From contig NZ_JAQQFV010000010.1 of NCBI RefSeq assembly GCF_029675105.1, positions 62,001-126,000 of the forward strand: a stretch of DNA of 64,000 nucleotides, read 5' to 3'. The position numbers and the translations under genes are program-made. The notes below the pieces were generated by a model. That model searched no databases and was not told the origin of the DNA. It saw only the letters and a program-made list of their open reading frames with translations. Below, piece by piece: positions 25,955-34,894 of this stretch. This DNA comes from Nocardia anocheti. Lineage in GTDB: Bacteria > Actinomycetota > Actinomycetes > Mycobacteriales > Mycobacteriaceae. Position 1 is the first letter of the stretch. Each line of letters starts with the position of its first letter.

Positions 25955-26722
25955 TCAGCGGGCGGTGTAGCCGCCGTCGACGGGCAGGGCGACGCCGATG
26001 ACGTAGGAAGCGCCAGGGCTGCATAGCCACAGCACGGCGGCGGCCATTTCCTCGGCGGTGCCCAAACGGCCGATGGGTTCGTCGGCGGCGGCTTCGGCGG
26101 GATCGAGGTCGCCGGAGTCGAACATCTTGGTGACCATCGGGGTTTCGATGGTGCCGGGGCAGATGGCGTTGATCCGGATCCCGCGTGGCGCGTATTCCAG
26201 TGCGGCCGAACGGGTCAGGCCGATGACGCCGTGTTTGGCGCCGTGGTAGGCCGCGCGGCCGGGCAGCCCGACCAGTCCGCCGAGCGACGAGCAGTTGACG
26301 ATCGCGCCGGAGCCCTGGGTGCGCATCTGGGCGAGTTCGTGTTTCATGCATGCCCACACCCCGCGCAGATTGATGCCGGTGACCCGGTCGAACACTTCGC
26401 CCGGTTCGTCGGCGGCGTCCACGGTCGGCGACTGGATACCGGCATTGTTGTAGGCGAGGTCCAAGCGCCCGAACTCGGTGACGGTCGTGGCAACGGCAGC
26501 CGCGACTTGGTCTTCGTCGGCGACGTCGCAGCGCACGGTCAGGACCTGGTGTCCTGCGTCGCGTAGCCCGGCCCCGGCGGTTTCGAGGGCATCGTCATCG
26601 ACGTCGGTCAGGGTGACTGCGGCTCCGGCGCGGGCGAAGGCGGTGGCGGTGGCCAGGCCCATGCCGGAGGCGGCGCCGGTGACGAAGGCGACCTGTCCGG
26701 TGAAGTCGTAGGTGGGATTCAC
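25955..26722 (-). CDS. Short-chain dehydrogenase/reductase
   Basis: This 255-residue classical SDR has the cofactor motif TGAASGMGLA (residues 16-25), D of DVDDDAL (favouring NAD), NNAG (about 90), the catalytic Ser in CSSLGGL, Tyr and Lys in AYHGAKHG, and a C-terminal VIGVALPVDGGY typical of SDRs that end in a dinucleotide-side loop. The GTG at 26722 follows GAAAGG. It lies between the alcohol dehydrogenase and the cyclophilin-like lipoprotein on the same strand and is probably part of their operon. The substrate is unknown. It acts in the cytoplasm. Confidence 0.88.
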   Translation of the reverse strand: MNPTYDFTGQVAFVTGAASGMGLATATAFARAGAAVTLTDVDDDALETAGAGLRDAGHQVLTVRCDVADEDQVAAAVATTVTEFGRLDLAYNNAGIQSPTVDAADEPGEVFDRVTGINLRGVWACMKHELAQMRTQGSGAIVNCSSLGGLVGLPGRAAYHGAKHGVIGLTRSAALEYAPRGIRINAICPGTIETPMVTKMFDSGDLDPAEAAADEPIGRLGTAEEMAAAVLWLCSPGASYVIGVALPVDGGYTAR

Positions 26723-26745
26723 AGGGGTCCTTTCATAGCGGGTGG

Positions 26746-27243
26746 TCAGGCGGCGGTGATGATGAGGGTGCTGGCGTTCTCGGTGGTGATCGCGTCGAGG
26801 CCGGACTCGATTTCGCCGATCATCACGATCCCGGGGGAGGGGACGCGGAAGCCGTCTTCGAGGTAGTAGAGGGCCAGGTCGTGGCTGGGAGCCCAGTAGC
26901 CGAGCTGTCCTGCCCGGTAACCGGATCGGCCCTGGCCTCCGGCGAGCTCGCGCGGCAGCGTGCCTGCTTTCTCTCGGCCGCCGAGGTCGTGGACATCGAG
27001 GGTCAGCGGCAAGAGCGTGGCGAAGTCGTGGGCGGTGGCGTTGTCGTAGAGGCGGGCGGTGGCTTCGGCGGTGCCGAGCGTGAGTTGGATCTGCATGAAG
27101 GTGGCCTCCTGTGCCGGTGACGCGGTTGCCTGCTCTTCGGTGGAGGTGAGCGGCGCCGGTGCTGGTGGGGTGGCGGTGCACGCCGTGACCGTCGCGGCCG
27201 CGGTGAGAGTGGTCAGCGCGATCAGGGTGGTGAGTGCTCGCAT
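26746..27243 (-). CDS. Cyclophilin-like domain lipoprotein
   Basis: This 165-residue exported protein has a signal with lipobox VTAC (residues about 18-21). The mature domain (IQLTLGTAEATARLYDNATA, DFATLLPLTLDVHDLGGREK, GQLGYWAPSHDLALYYLEDG) is the cyclophilin-like fold family (Cyclophil_like), which lacks the isomerase residues and is common beside oxidoreductases, flavodoxins and aldo/keto reductases. The gap to the SDR is 23 bases, so they share an operon. The role is unknown. Binding of a small ligand is plausible. Confidence 0.8.
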   Translation of the reverse strand: MRALTTLIALTTLTAAATVTACTATPPAPAPLTSTEEQATASPAQEATFMQIQLTLGTAEATARLYDNATAHDFATLLPLTLDVHDLGGREKAGTLPRELAGGQGRSGYRAGQLGYWAPSHDLALYYLEDGFRVPSPGIVMIGEIESGLDAITTENASTLIITAA

Positions 27244-27282
27244 GTGAGGTCTCCTGTCGGTACTGGTCGAGCTGGCCATGGC

Positions 27283-28542
27283 TCAGCTCACCCCGGTCAG
27301 GACGCGTTGGGGCTGCTGGCCGGGTCGCGTCGGTGTGTCGTCGCCCGTGCGGTGGCGGGCGCGGGTGCTGGCGAGGACCGCGACCGGGATCAGGGCCGTG
27401 ACGGTGAGCGCGGCGCCCAGCACGGCGGGGCCGGAGAGACCGAGCGCGGTGGACAGCGTGGTCGCGGCCAGGGCGGACCCGGCCGCGGTGCCGAGGTTGA
27501 ACGCCGCGGTCGCCAGGGAGGACGCCAGCCGCGAACCCTCACCGGCGAAACGCATGGTCTGCGCGATCAAGACCGGGTTCGCGCCCAGCCCGGAGGCACC
27601 GAGTACGACGACAACGGCGACGACGATCGTGGAATGGCTGGCGGTGGCGGCGAGCACGAGCAGCAGGATCGAGGTGATCGTGATCGCGACCGTGATGGTG
27701 CCCAGCGGCCAACGGTCACCCACACGCCCGCCGAGCGCGGTCCCGCCCAGCGGGCCGAGCCCGAACCCGACCAGCACCAACGGAACCGCCGCGGTGGAAA
27801 TCCCGGCCAGGTCGGTCAGCAACGGGCTGATGAAGCTGTAGGCACCCAGGAACCCGGCCTGCGCCAGCGTGATCGCAGCCAGCACCGCCCACACCCGCCA
27901 CGGCCGCACGGTGGCGATCTCGGCGCGCACCGACACTGGATTCTCGTCGTTGCCGAACGAGCGCGGAGTGCACCGCAGCACGGCGGCGACAGCGGGCACC
28001 GCGAGGGCGGCCAGGATCCAGAACGGGCCACGCCAGCCGGTGAACTGTCCGGCGAAGGTGCCCAGCGGCACTCCGGCGACCACGGCCATGCTCAACCCGC
28101 CCGACATCACGGCCAGAGCCCGAGCGCTCGAGCCCGGTCCGGCGACCGCCGCCGCGACCACCGCACCGGTCGCCCAGAACGTGCCGGTCGCCAAGGCGGT
28201 GATCACCCGCGAGACCGTGATGACGGTGAACGAATCACTGAGCGCGGCCACGAGATGCCCGGCAGCGAAGATCACCACCGCACCGACCAGGGTGCCTCGC
28301 GCGGGCAGCCGCAACGTGGCCAGCGCCATCACCGGCGGCCCGAGAATCATGCCGACCGCGAAGGCGGTCACCAGCAGTCCGGCGCGGGCGATGTCCACAC
28401 CGAGGTCGGCGGCTACGTCGGGCAGTAGCCCGGCGATCATGAACTCGGTCGTGCCCATCAGGAAGATCCCGGCAGCCAGCACATACACCAGTACCGGCAG
28501 CCGTGATCCGGGTGCGGCCAGGTCGATGCGCGACGTGTTCAT
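27283..28542 (-). CDS. MFS transporter, AraJ/chloramphenicol-exporter type
   Basis: This 419-residue protein has 12 predicted membrane helices. The motif after TM1 (AAGIFLMGTTEFMIAGLLPD) is characteristic of the DHA1 AraJ/Cmx subfamily that exports sugars or drugs. Other family features are LVTAFAVGMILGPPV and ALATGTFWATG. It is first in the minus-strand redox cluster and divergent from the MmyB-type regulator at 28705, with a G/C hairpin between them. It is probably controlled by that regulator. Confidence 0.88.
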   Translation of the reverse strand: MNTSRIDLAAPGSRLPVLVYVLAAGIFLMGTTEFMIAGLLPDVAADLGVDIARAGLLVTAFAVGMILGPPVMALATLRLPARGTLVGAVVIFAAGHLVAALSDSFTVITVSRVITALATGTFWATGAVVAAAVAGPGSSARALAVMSGGLSMAVVAGVPLGTFAGQFTGWRGPFWILAALAVPAVAAVLRCTPRSFGNDENPVSVRAEIATVRPWRVWAVLAAITLAQAGFLGAYSFISPLLTDLAGISTAAVPLVLVGFGLGPLGGTALGGRVGDRWPLGTITVAITITSILLLVLAATASHSTIVVAVVVVLGASGLGANPVLIAQTMRFAGEGSRLASSLATAAFNLGTAAGSALAATTLSTALGLSGPAVLGAALTVTALIPVAVLASTRARHRTGDDTPTRPGQQPQRVLTGVS

Positions 28543-28632
28543 CTCACCTCGTCGATGTCGAAGAATGGGGAACGGAGCTAGCGGCTCCGCAACCCATGCA
28601 ACGCCTCCGACCGCGGTGGTGGGAGGTGAGGA

Positions 28633-28661
28633 TCAGGGGGGTGCTGCCAGCACCCCCCTGA
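28633..28661. promoter_or_regulatory. Perfect inverted repeat between divergent MFS and regulator genes
   Basis: A 13-bp arm TCAGGGGGGTGCT is mirrored with a GCC loop. It is centred in the 162-base divergent region, so it is more likely an operator or attenuator than a terminator, although it could also form a stable RNA hairpin. Confidence 0.55.
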
Positions 28662-28704
28662 AAGAACCTGGCAAACACGCAGGCAGGCGGCTTAGCCTCG
28701 AACC

Positions 28705-29619
28705 ATGGAGTCGAGCAACCGAGCCGCCGAGATCGGCCAGTTCCTGGCCTCACGCCGCGCCAAGATCACCCCCGACCAGGTCGGGCTGCCGGTCTTCGAC
28801 GCCGCCAAACGCCGCGTCCCGGGCCTGCGCCGCCAAGAGGTCGCCACCCTGGCCGGGCTCTCGGTCGACTACTACACCCAGATCGAACGCGGCAAAGTCA
28901 ACACCGTCTCCGAATCGGTCATCGATGCCATCGCCCGCGCCCTCGAACTCGACGACGCCGAACGCTCACACCTGTTCGACCTGCACCGTAATGCCCTGAT
29001 CAGCCCGCAACGCCGTCCGCGCCGATTCGCCAAGGCGGTCCGGCCGGGCGTGCAAGCTTTGCTCGACAGCTACCACGGGCCCGCGTTCGTGCGCAACGCC
29101 CGCCACGACCTCGTCGCGGCCAACCGGCTCGGCTACGCCTTCTACAGCCCCCTCTACCCTGACCCCCTCGCACCCGAGGTCACCAAACCGGTCAACTTCG
29201 TCCGGTTCTGCTTCCTGGACCCTCGCGCCCTCGACTTCTACCCCGACTGGGACCAGATGGCCGACGGCGCGGTCAACCTGCTGCGCACCGACGCCGGACG
29301 CGATCCCTACGACCGTGGCATCTCCGACCTGGTCGGCGAACTGTCCACCCGCAGCGAGGAATTCCGTACCCGCTGGGCCAAACACAATGTGCGCCTGCAC
29401 TACACCGGCATCAAGAACTTTCACCACCCCGTCGTCGGCGACCTCACCATCGCCTACGAGACGATGCCATTACCCGCCGACCCCGGCCTGGTGGTCAACT
29501 TCTACACCGTGGAACCCGCCACCCCCTCCGCGGATGCGATGGCCTTGCTCGGCACCTGGGCCGCCACCAACATCCACCCACCGGCGCAGCCCGCGCGTGC
29601 CGTCGACGCGGGTGAGTAG
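28705..29619 (+). CDS. XRE-family regulator with MmyB-like ligand-binding domain
   Basis: This 304-residue regulator has an HTH in residues 10-75 (RRQEVATLAGLSVDYYTQIE is the recognition region) and an MmyB-type ligand domain from about 105 to 275 (GPAFVRNARHDLVAANRLGY, then NFVRFCFLDPRALDFYPDW). Members bind small molecules and control neighbouring oxidoreductases or exporters. The ATG at 28705 is taken. It is divergent from the MFS/redox unit and precedes a decayed CMD-cupin gene and an aldo/keto reductase on the plus strand, so it probably controls both sides. Confidence 0.88.
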   Translation: MESSNRAAEIGQFLASRRAKITPDQVGLPVFDAAKRRVPGLRRQEVATLAGLSVDYYTQIERGKVNTVSESVIDAIARALELDDAERSHLFDLHRNALISPQRRPRRFAKAVRPGVQALLDSYHGPAFVRNARHDLVAANRLGYAFYSPLYPDPLAPEVTKPVNFVRFCFLDPRALDFYPDWDQMADGAVNLLRTDAGRDPYDRGISDLVGELSTRSEEFRTRWAKHNVRLHYTGIKNFHHPVVGDLTIAYETMPLPADPGLVVNFYTVEPATPSADAMALLGTWAATNIHPPAQPARAVDAGE

Positions 29620-29728
29620 AGATCCGATTCCGACACGACCGCTGGCGAGGCAGACGCCGCCCGCGCGGCCCTCTTGCGCCAGATCCGCGCACCCATTCCC
29701 TGTGATCCGCCGACGAAAGGAAGCAGTC

Positions 29729-30196
29729 ATGACCGAGGAGCGCAGCAACGGCTGGACCGGCGGGCAACGCGCATGCGGTGACTTCGCGCCCGGCCTGGCC
29801 CACTACACCGACAAGGTCCTGTTCGACGAGCCGTCCGCAGCAACGGTCTCACTGAGACCGAACTGAAAGAAGCGATCACCCATCTGGCCTTCTACACCGG
29901 CTGGCCTGACGGGATGAGCGCGATGACCGCGGCCAGACAGGTCTTCGACCACTGGAGAACACGCTACCCACGAACAACAGAAGCGGGAGACATCGTGAGC
30001 GACAACGAATTCGACCAGATCTTCGCCCTCGGAGAACCCAACGACGCCTACGCGCGGTACTTCATCGGACAGAGCTACAACGCACCACTGACCGGCGGCA
30101 GCGTTCCCGTCGCCAACATCACCTTCGAGCCCGGCTGAGCCCGTCACCGACGAGGTCTACGGCGAGCTGCCGAAGAAGAACGGAGACAACGCATGA
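29729..30196 (+). pseudogene. Carboxymuconolactone decarboxylase-cupin gene with internal deletions
   Basis: Pieces of one fusion protein lie in order: the CMD N-terminus (RACGDFAPGLAHYTDKVLF), a frame change near 29840, the CMD C-terminus (LKEAITHLAFYTGWPDGMSA, MTAARQVFDHW), the cupin start (EFDQIFALGEPNDAYARYF), and after another loss at about 30137 only the last residues, EPVTDEVYGELPKKNGDN. The missing parts include most of the metal-binding cupin barrel and the CMD active site. The second breakpoint sits between two close GAGCCCG repeats, typical of slippage deletion. The ribosome site GAAAGGAAG remains before ATG 29729, and its stop overlaps the aldo/keto reductase start (ATGA). Confidence 0.8.
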
Positions 30197-31050
30197 CCAT
30201 CCTGACCGAGTCCTACACGCTGTCCAACGGTGTCGAGATCCCGAAGCTGGGCCTGGGCACCTGGTTCATCGACGACGACAAAGCCGCCGACGCGGTCGTC
30301 GCGGCGATCGAGATCGGCTACCGCAACATCGACACCGCGCAGGCCTATGGCAACGAGCGCGGCGTCGGCGACGGAATCCGTGGCAGCGGCATCGCGCGCG
30401 GGGACTTGTTCGTGTCCACCAAGCTCGCCGCCGAGATCAAGGACTACGACCGCGCGGTCGCCGCGATCGACACCTCGCTGGAAACGCTGGGCCTGGACCA
30501 CATCGATCTCATGCTGATCCACAGCCCCCAGCCGTGGCGCGATTTCCGTGGCGGGGACTACGCCGAGGGCAACCGCGAGGCCTGGCACGCGCTCGAAAAC
30601 GCCTACACCACAGGAAAGCTCCGCTCGATCGGCGTCTCCAACTTCGAACAGCACGACCTCGACAACATCCTCACCGTCGCCACGATCGCCCCGCAGGTGA
30701 ACCAGCTGCTCGTCCATGCGGGTAACACCCCGACCGAGCTGATCACCTACTGCCAGGACAACAACGTTCTCGTCGAGGCGTACTCACCCATCGCCCACGG
30801 GGAAATCCTGAACAATCCCGACGTTGCGGCGATGGCCGACCGGTACGGGGTCAGCGTTCCGCAGCTGTGTATCCGATACACCCTGCAATTGGGAACGGTC
30901 TCACTTCCCAAGACCGCCAACCCCGATCACATGCGCAGCAATGCCCAACTCGACTTCGAGATCACCGACGACGACATGGACGCACTTCGCCATCTGCGTG
31001 CCCGCGACTACGGCGAGCACAGTGTCTTCCCCGTCTACAGCGGCAAGTGA
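30193..31050 (+). CDS. Aldo/keto reductase (AKR5-like)
   Basis: This 285-residue TIM-barrel NADPH reductase has the catalytic tetrad visible as Asp and Tyr in NIDTAQAYGNE, Lys in VSTKLA and His in LIHSPQPW. GVSNFEQHDL and the cofactor loop LPKTANPDHMRSN are also present. The length is normal. The ATG overlaps the stop of the decayed CMD-cupin gene, so it was translated with it. It reduces aldehydes or ketones in the cytoplasm. In related clusters it accompanies cyclophilin-like and flavodoxin-like proteins. Confidence 0.9.
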   Translation: MTILTESYTLSNGVEIPKLGLGTWFIDDDKAADAVVAAIEIGYRNIDTAQAYGNERGVGDGIRGSGIARGDLFVSTKLAAEIKDYDRAVAAIDTSLETLGLDHIDLMLIHSPQPWRDFRGGDYAEGNREAWHALENAYTTGKLRSIGVSNFEQHDLDNILTVATIAPQVNQLLVHAGNTPTELITYCQDNNVLVEAYSPIAHGEILNNPDVAAMADRYGVSVPQLCIRYTLQLGTVSLPKTANPDHMRSNAQLDFEITDDDMDALRHLRARDYGEHSVFPVYSGK

Positions 31051-31189
31051 TGCGTTCTCGGCGAATACCTCACGCCGACAACGGATATCGCGAAATGTCG
31101 ACGACATCGGAAACTCGCTCACATCAAAGCTGGGGGGACGAACGTCCGTCCCGAGCTTGCGTCAGTCGAAACCCTTCAGCGCTCGCTGA

Positions 31190-31480
31190 TCAGCAGTGAT
31201 CGGGCAGCATTTGCTGGGCTGGTCGGTGTCCTGGGCGCAGGCGGTGAGCGCGAGGGCGGTGGTGAGGGCGAGAACGGCGGCAGCGGTGCGGGTGCGGGCA
31301 CGGCCGGGAGAAGCAGGCGATCAGGATCCGTCCGGGCTCCGGCATCGTGGCCGGAAGAGTGGGGGCGCGGGATTGTGGTGCTGGGTCTATCGCGCGTGTG
31401 CAGCCGGTCAGGATCAGCGCCGCTGCGGTGGCCAGGCCGGTGAGCACCTCGCCGCGAGCGGGCATCGAAGCAGCGGCCAT
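31190..31480 (-). pseudogene. Truncated flavodoxin-like lipoprotein, chimeric
   Basis: From ATG 31480 the frame gives a lipoprotein signal (TGLATAAALILTGC) and then GRILIACFSRP, the beginning of a flavodoxin fold. It jumps directly to a second signal-like stretch (TAAAVLALTTALALTACAQD) that looks like the start of another lipoprotein. The flavodoxin domain is missing, so the frame is best read as a deletion fusing two genes. It belongs to the redox cluster and shows the same decay as the CMD-cupin gene. Confidence 0.55.
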
Positions 31481-31582
31481 GAGTTGGTTCTCCTTCTCGA
31501 ACCGAGCCGGGCCGCCGCCCCGCACGGGTGCGCCGCCACCAACATCACGACAGGGGACCCGTGAAAACCGCCAACGTGCTCG

Positions 31583-31888
31583 ATGGTCAACGACGGACGG
31601 TGTCTATCAGTCCGGTCAGCCCCAGCTGGTGCGGTGCCCCAGGCTGACCGGCCCCGACGACCGGTCCCATGTTCGAGGTGCCCTACCACTCACAAGGGAA
31701 CCCTCGGTGACGAAAAGGCCGTCACTGCTCTCGGATTCATGGAACGCGCGCGAGCGTTCTTCGCCGTTCACGGCATCGTCTTGCTCGAGCGGATCGTGAC
31801 CGACAACGGCTCCTGCTACCGCGCTGCCGACTCCGCGCGGGCGTCACCAACGTCATGGCCTCATACACCTGGCTTCACCTCGGTGTAG
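31583..31888 (+). pseudogene. IS481-type transposase fragment
   Basis: The internal residues DEKAVTALGFMERARAFFAV, then HGIVLLERIVTDNGSCYRA, correspond to the central integrase core of IS481-family transposases, with the catalytic Asp in TDNGS. The N-terminal HTH and the C-terminal third are absent and there are no inverted repeats. It separates the redox cluster from the NLR locus. Confidence 0.75.
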
Positions 31889-31907
31889 GCATAGCCACTG
31901 GAAGTGT

Positions 31908-34463
31908 TCAGCCTTCGGTTCTCTGTGATGAGTTCTGTCGCGCGGATTCAAGTTTGCGAGCGACCTTCTCGGTGATCGCGTCGTCGCGGCCCAATGCTTG
32001 CTCGCAGTCGGAAAATGTTCGGTTGAGCAGTTCGATCGCCTCATCGACCCGCTTCTGTGCCAGGTAGGCGACGGCGAGATTGAAGCGGGATACCAGAGTC
32101 ATCAGGTGACAGGGCCCGAGGACCTGTAGTCGATCGCGCAGGTTCTGTTCGAACAGCCGGACCGCATCGACAATCCGGTCCGCGGATTGATAGGTGCTGG
32201 CAAGATTGTTCCCCACCCGTAGGGTTGTGAGGTGCTCAAAGCCGAGGTGGTTCATACAGTGGGTGCGGGTGCGTTCGAACAGCTCGATCGCCTGATGCGT
32301 CTGGCCAATGTCTCGGTAGGCGCGCGCGAGGTTGTTTCCGGCCTCGAGGGTCTCGGAATGGCCTGTGCCGAGGACCGATTCACGATTGCGGAAAGTCTGT
32401 TCGAACAGTTCGACGGCTTCAGTCAGGCGTCCCACGGACGCGTATGCGCTCGCGAGGTTGTTCGCGGCGGAGAACGTGTTGGGATGCTGGTCGCCCAGGA
32501 TGTGCTCGCAGTCGCGGCGAACCTGCTCGAACAGCGTGATCGCCTCGTTGCTGCGCCCGGTCTCGAGGTAGGCGTGGGCCAAACTACTGCGGGTCGAGAG
32601 CGTATTCGGGTGTCGGCGGCCCAGGATTCGCTCGCTGTCGGCAAGAGCTCGCTCGAACAGTGTGATCGCGTCGGGTACGCGCCCGATGGTTCGGTAGACG
32701 CGGGCGATGCTACTGCGCGTGGACAGTGCGTCGGGATGGTCTCGGCCGAGGGTTTGCTCGCGGTAGGTGAGTGTGCGTTCGAACAGTTCGACAGCGTCGT
32801 GTGGTCGTCCGATGGTTTCGTAGACATAGGCGAGGTTGTGGCGGGAGTCGAGAGTATCGGCGTGTCGGGCGCCCAGGACTCGCTCTCGAGCGGCCACGGT
32901 GCGTTCGAGTAGCACGAGCGCTTCGTTCGCGCGCCCGGCGGCGCGGTAGGAGCGGGCGACCCTGTCGCGTGCGGTGAGGGTGTCGGGATGGTCGTCACCC
33001 AGGATTCTCTCGCGGATATCGAGGGCACGTTCGAGGTGGTCCAGGGCAGGGGCGTTCAACCCCTGTCCGTGCAGGAAGATCCCCGCGTGGAGGTCGAGAG
33101 CGGCGGCGATCACGGTGGACTCGTGCGGGCAACTGCGGGTGTGGTCGGAGAGGATTTCGATGTGGGGGAGCAGGGCGCGCCAGTCCTGCCAGCTCGCGGG
33201 ATCTTGGTGGTCGGGCAAGGCTGTATGCAGTGCGGCCATGGCACGATTTCGGGCCCGCTCGATCGCGGCAGGTTCGCGGTGCGGGTCGGTGGGGTCGGCG
33301 GTGCGGGTGACCGCCTGGACGAGACGGTGAACCGAGATAGAACGGGTCGTCAGATCCGGAGTGATCATGCTGTAGGCGGCGAGTACACCGAGTGCGTTGT
33401 CGAGCATCGGCGCATGGGCCAGATTCTGCAGAAGCAGATAGGGAACAGCGTCCGGGCCGTACCAAGCCAGAACACGGAGAAGCTCGGCCGCAGCTGGCTC
33501 GATGGCCGTGACGCGATCGAGGGTGACGCGCCAAACCCGGGCGATGGTTCGTGCCGAGTCTCCGTCGACTGCCGTCTGCGCGTATGTGTCGGCGGGATGG
33601 TCGACGAGCATCTGGAGGTAGGTGCGCGGGGTGGCAAACGGGCTTTGTTGCAGATACGCGCCCGACTGTTCGATCGCGAGTGGAAGATGCCCGAGTTCTG
33701 CGCACAGTTCGACTGACCCGTCCTCGTTCCGGGGGCCAGCCGAAGTCATGAGACCGATCAGTAACCGCAGCGATTCGCTCGGATGCAGGACTTCCAGCGG
33801 CAGCAGGGCGGTTCCTGGCTGCCACCCGGTCGACCTGCGGCTGGTGACTATGATCCGGCCCCCGGTGCCGACTCTGGCGAGCACATCGCCGATGTCGTTG
33901 AGGTTTTCGGCGTTGTCGAGGACCAGCAGCCATTGGGAGTGGGTGGCGAGCCACTGCATTCCACGCTCCGCCAGTTGGTCGATCTCCAGGACCGCAGCCA
34001 GTATCGGCTGCAGCCTGATAGCGAAATCCGCCAGCCCTTGCCGAATCTCGCCAGCACTGCTTGCTGTGATCCATACCGCTGGCGAGTATTTGTGAGCACG
34101 GGTGGCCGCCCACTGAGCGACGAGCGTGCTCTTTCCTATCCCACCGATCCCGTGCACGACGAGGTACCCGCCGGATGGAGTGTCTGGGTCGAGCTGGCCG
34201 AGTTCGGCATCGCGGCCGACGAACAGGCCTGGGCGCAGTGGGACATTGTCAATTCCTCGCGGGGTATCAACCTCTGCGAGAAGGACTTCCGGCGACAGTT
34301 CCACGATATGGGCGGTGGCGTTGTCGCCGGTTTGTATCAGTTGCGCATTCCCGCCTACTGCGACCGAGCGTGCGCCCTGGGCGGTGACCCCGCTGTGAGA
34401 GGGAGCACTCGCGGGGATTTTCGCAATGTTCGTCCGGTTCTGAATAGGTTCAGGATCTGTCAC
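31908..34463 (-). CDS. STAND/NLR-type NB-ARC ATPase with tetratricopeptide repeats
   Basis: This 851-residue cytoplasmic protein begins with a low-complexity arm carrying GARSVAVGGN (30-39) then IQTGD (43-47). An NB-ARC ATPase follows, with Walker A GIGGIGKST (105-113), Walker B WLLVLDNAE, sensor VTSRRS and the GLPLA-like GHLPLAIEQSG. A winged-helix region and at least nine kinesin-light-chain-type TPRs of 42 residues fill about 465-840 (for example GDDHPDTLTARDRVARSYRA). Bacterial NLRs of this layout sense phage proteins via repeats and then activate effectors. The GTG at 34463 overlaps the stop of the membrane-protein gene (GTGA), so the two are coupled. The arm motif recurs twice in that protein. 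Confidence 0.88.
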   Translation of the reverse strand: MTDPEPIQNRTNIAKIPASAPSHSGVTAQGARSVAVGGNAQLIQTGDNATAHIVELSPEVLLAEVDTPRGIDNVPLRPGLFVGRDAELGQLDPDTPSGGYLVVHGIGGIGKSTLVAQWAATRAHKYSPAVWITASSAGEIRQGLADFAIRLQPILAAVLEIDQLAERGMQWLATHSQWLLVLDNAENLNDIGDVLARVGTGGRIIVTSRRSTGWQPGTALLPLEVLHPSESLRLLIGLMTSAGPRNEDGSVELCAELGHLPLAIEQSGAYLQQSPFATPRTYLQMLVDHPADTYAQTAVDGDSARTIARVWRVTLDRVTAIEPAAAELLRVLAWYGPDAVPYLLLQNLAHAPMLDNALGVLAAYSMITPDLTTRSISVHRLVQAVTRTADPTDPHREPAAIERARNRAMAALHTALPDHQDPASWQDWRALLPHIEILSDHTRSCPHESTVIAAALDLHAGIFLHGQGLNAPALDHLERALDIRERILGDDHPDTLTARDRVARSYRAAGRANEALVLLERTVAARERVLGARHADTLDSRHNLAYVYETIGRPHDAVELFERTLTYREQTLGRDHPDALSTRSSIARVYRTIGRVPDAITLFERALADSERILGRRHPNTLSTRSSLAHAYLETGRSNEAITLFEQVRRDCEHILGDQHPNTFSAANNLASAYASVGRLTEAVELFEQTFRNRESVLGTGHSETLEAGNNLARAYRDIGQTHQAIELFERTRTHCMNHLGFEHLTTLRVGNNLASTYQSADRIVDAVRLFEQNLRDRLQVLGPCHLMTLVSRFNLAVAYLAQKRVDEAIELLNRTFSDCEQALGRDDAITEKVARKLESARQNSSQRTEG

Positions 34464-34894
34464 GAGCGGACGTCTCCGGTGGTGATGTTGCCGTGGACGT
34501 TTCCGGCGACTGCCGCGGATCGATTCCCAGAGGCTGTCGCACTGCCAGGTCGGGTTGTTGGTGCGGGCTGCGCAGAACCGGCGGTTGGCTGTGGCGGCAC
34601 GCTGAGGGCGCCGGTGTCACCGGTGGTGATGTTGCCGCGGACGCTCCCGGCGACGGCGACAGAGCGTTCGCCGGTCGCGGTGGCATCGGTACCGGACTCG
34701 CTGTTCTGGCGCTTGTAAAGCCAGAGCCACGCGAGGAACTGGGCGAAGGTCAGTGCGGCGACGACGAGCCACTGCCACCAGGGTGCGTCACTGCCAGTGG
34801 CGTAGTTGATGGCTACAGCCAGGGCAGTGGTGATGATCGCTGACGCGGCGGTGGGGGCGATGACGCGGGTCAGGACTGAGTTGGTCGTGCTCAT
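34460..34894 (-). CDS. Two-TM membrane protein with duplicated NLR-matching motif (candidate effector)
   Basis: This 144-residue protein has two membrane helices (about 11-33 and 39-60) and a hydrophilic C-terminal tail. The tail holds two copies, exactly 48 residues apart, of a motif: GERSVAVAGSVRGNITTGD (75-93) and GNRSAAVAGNVHGNITTGD (123-141). The NLR encoded immediately downstream starts with the same pattern, GARSVAVGGN to IQTGD. Matching motifs between an NLR arm and a neighbouring effector are the hallmark of bacterial amyloid signalling sequence (BASS) pairs. The membrane helices would suit pore formation. Both ideas are inferred. The ATG at 34894 has AGAGG upstream. Confidence 0.75.
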   Translation of the reverse strand: MSTTNSVLTRVIAPTAASAIITTALAVAINYATGSDAPWWQWLVVAALTFAQFLAWLWLYKRQNSESGTDATATGERSVAVAGSVRGNITTGDTGALSVPPQPTAGSAQPAPTTRPGSATASGNRSAAVAGNVHGNITTGDVRS

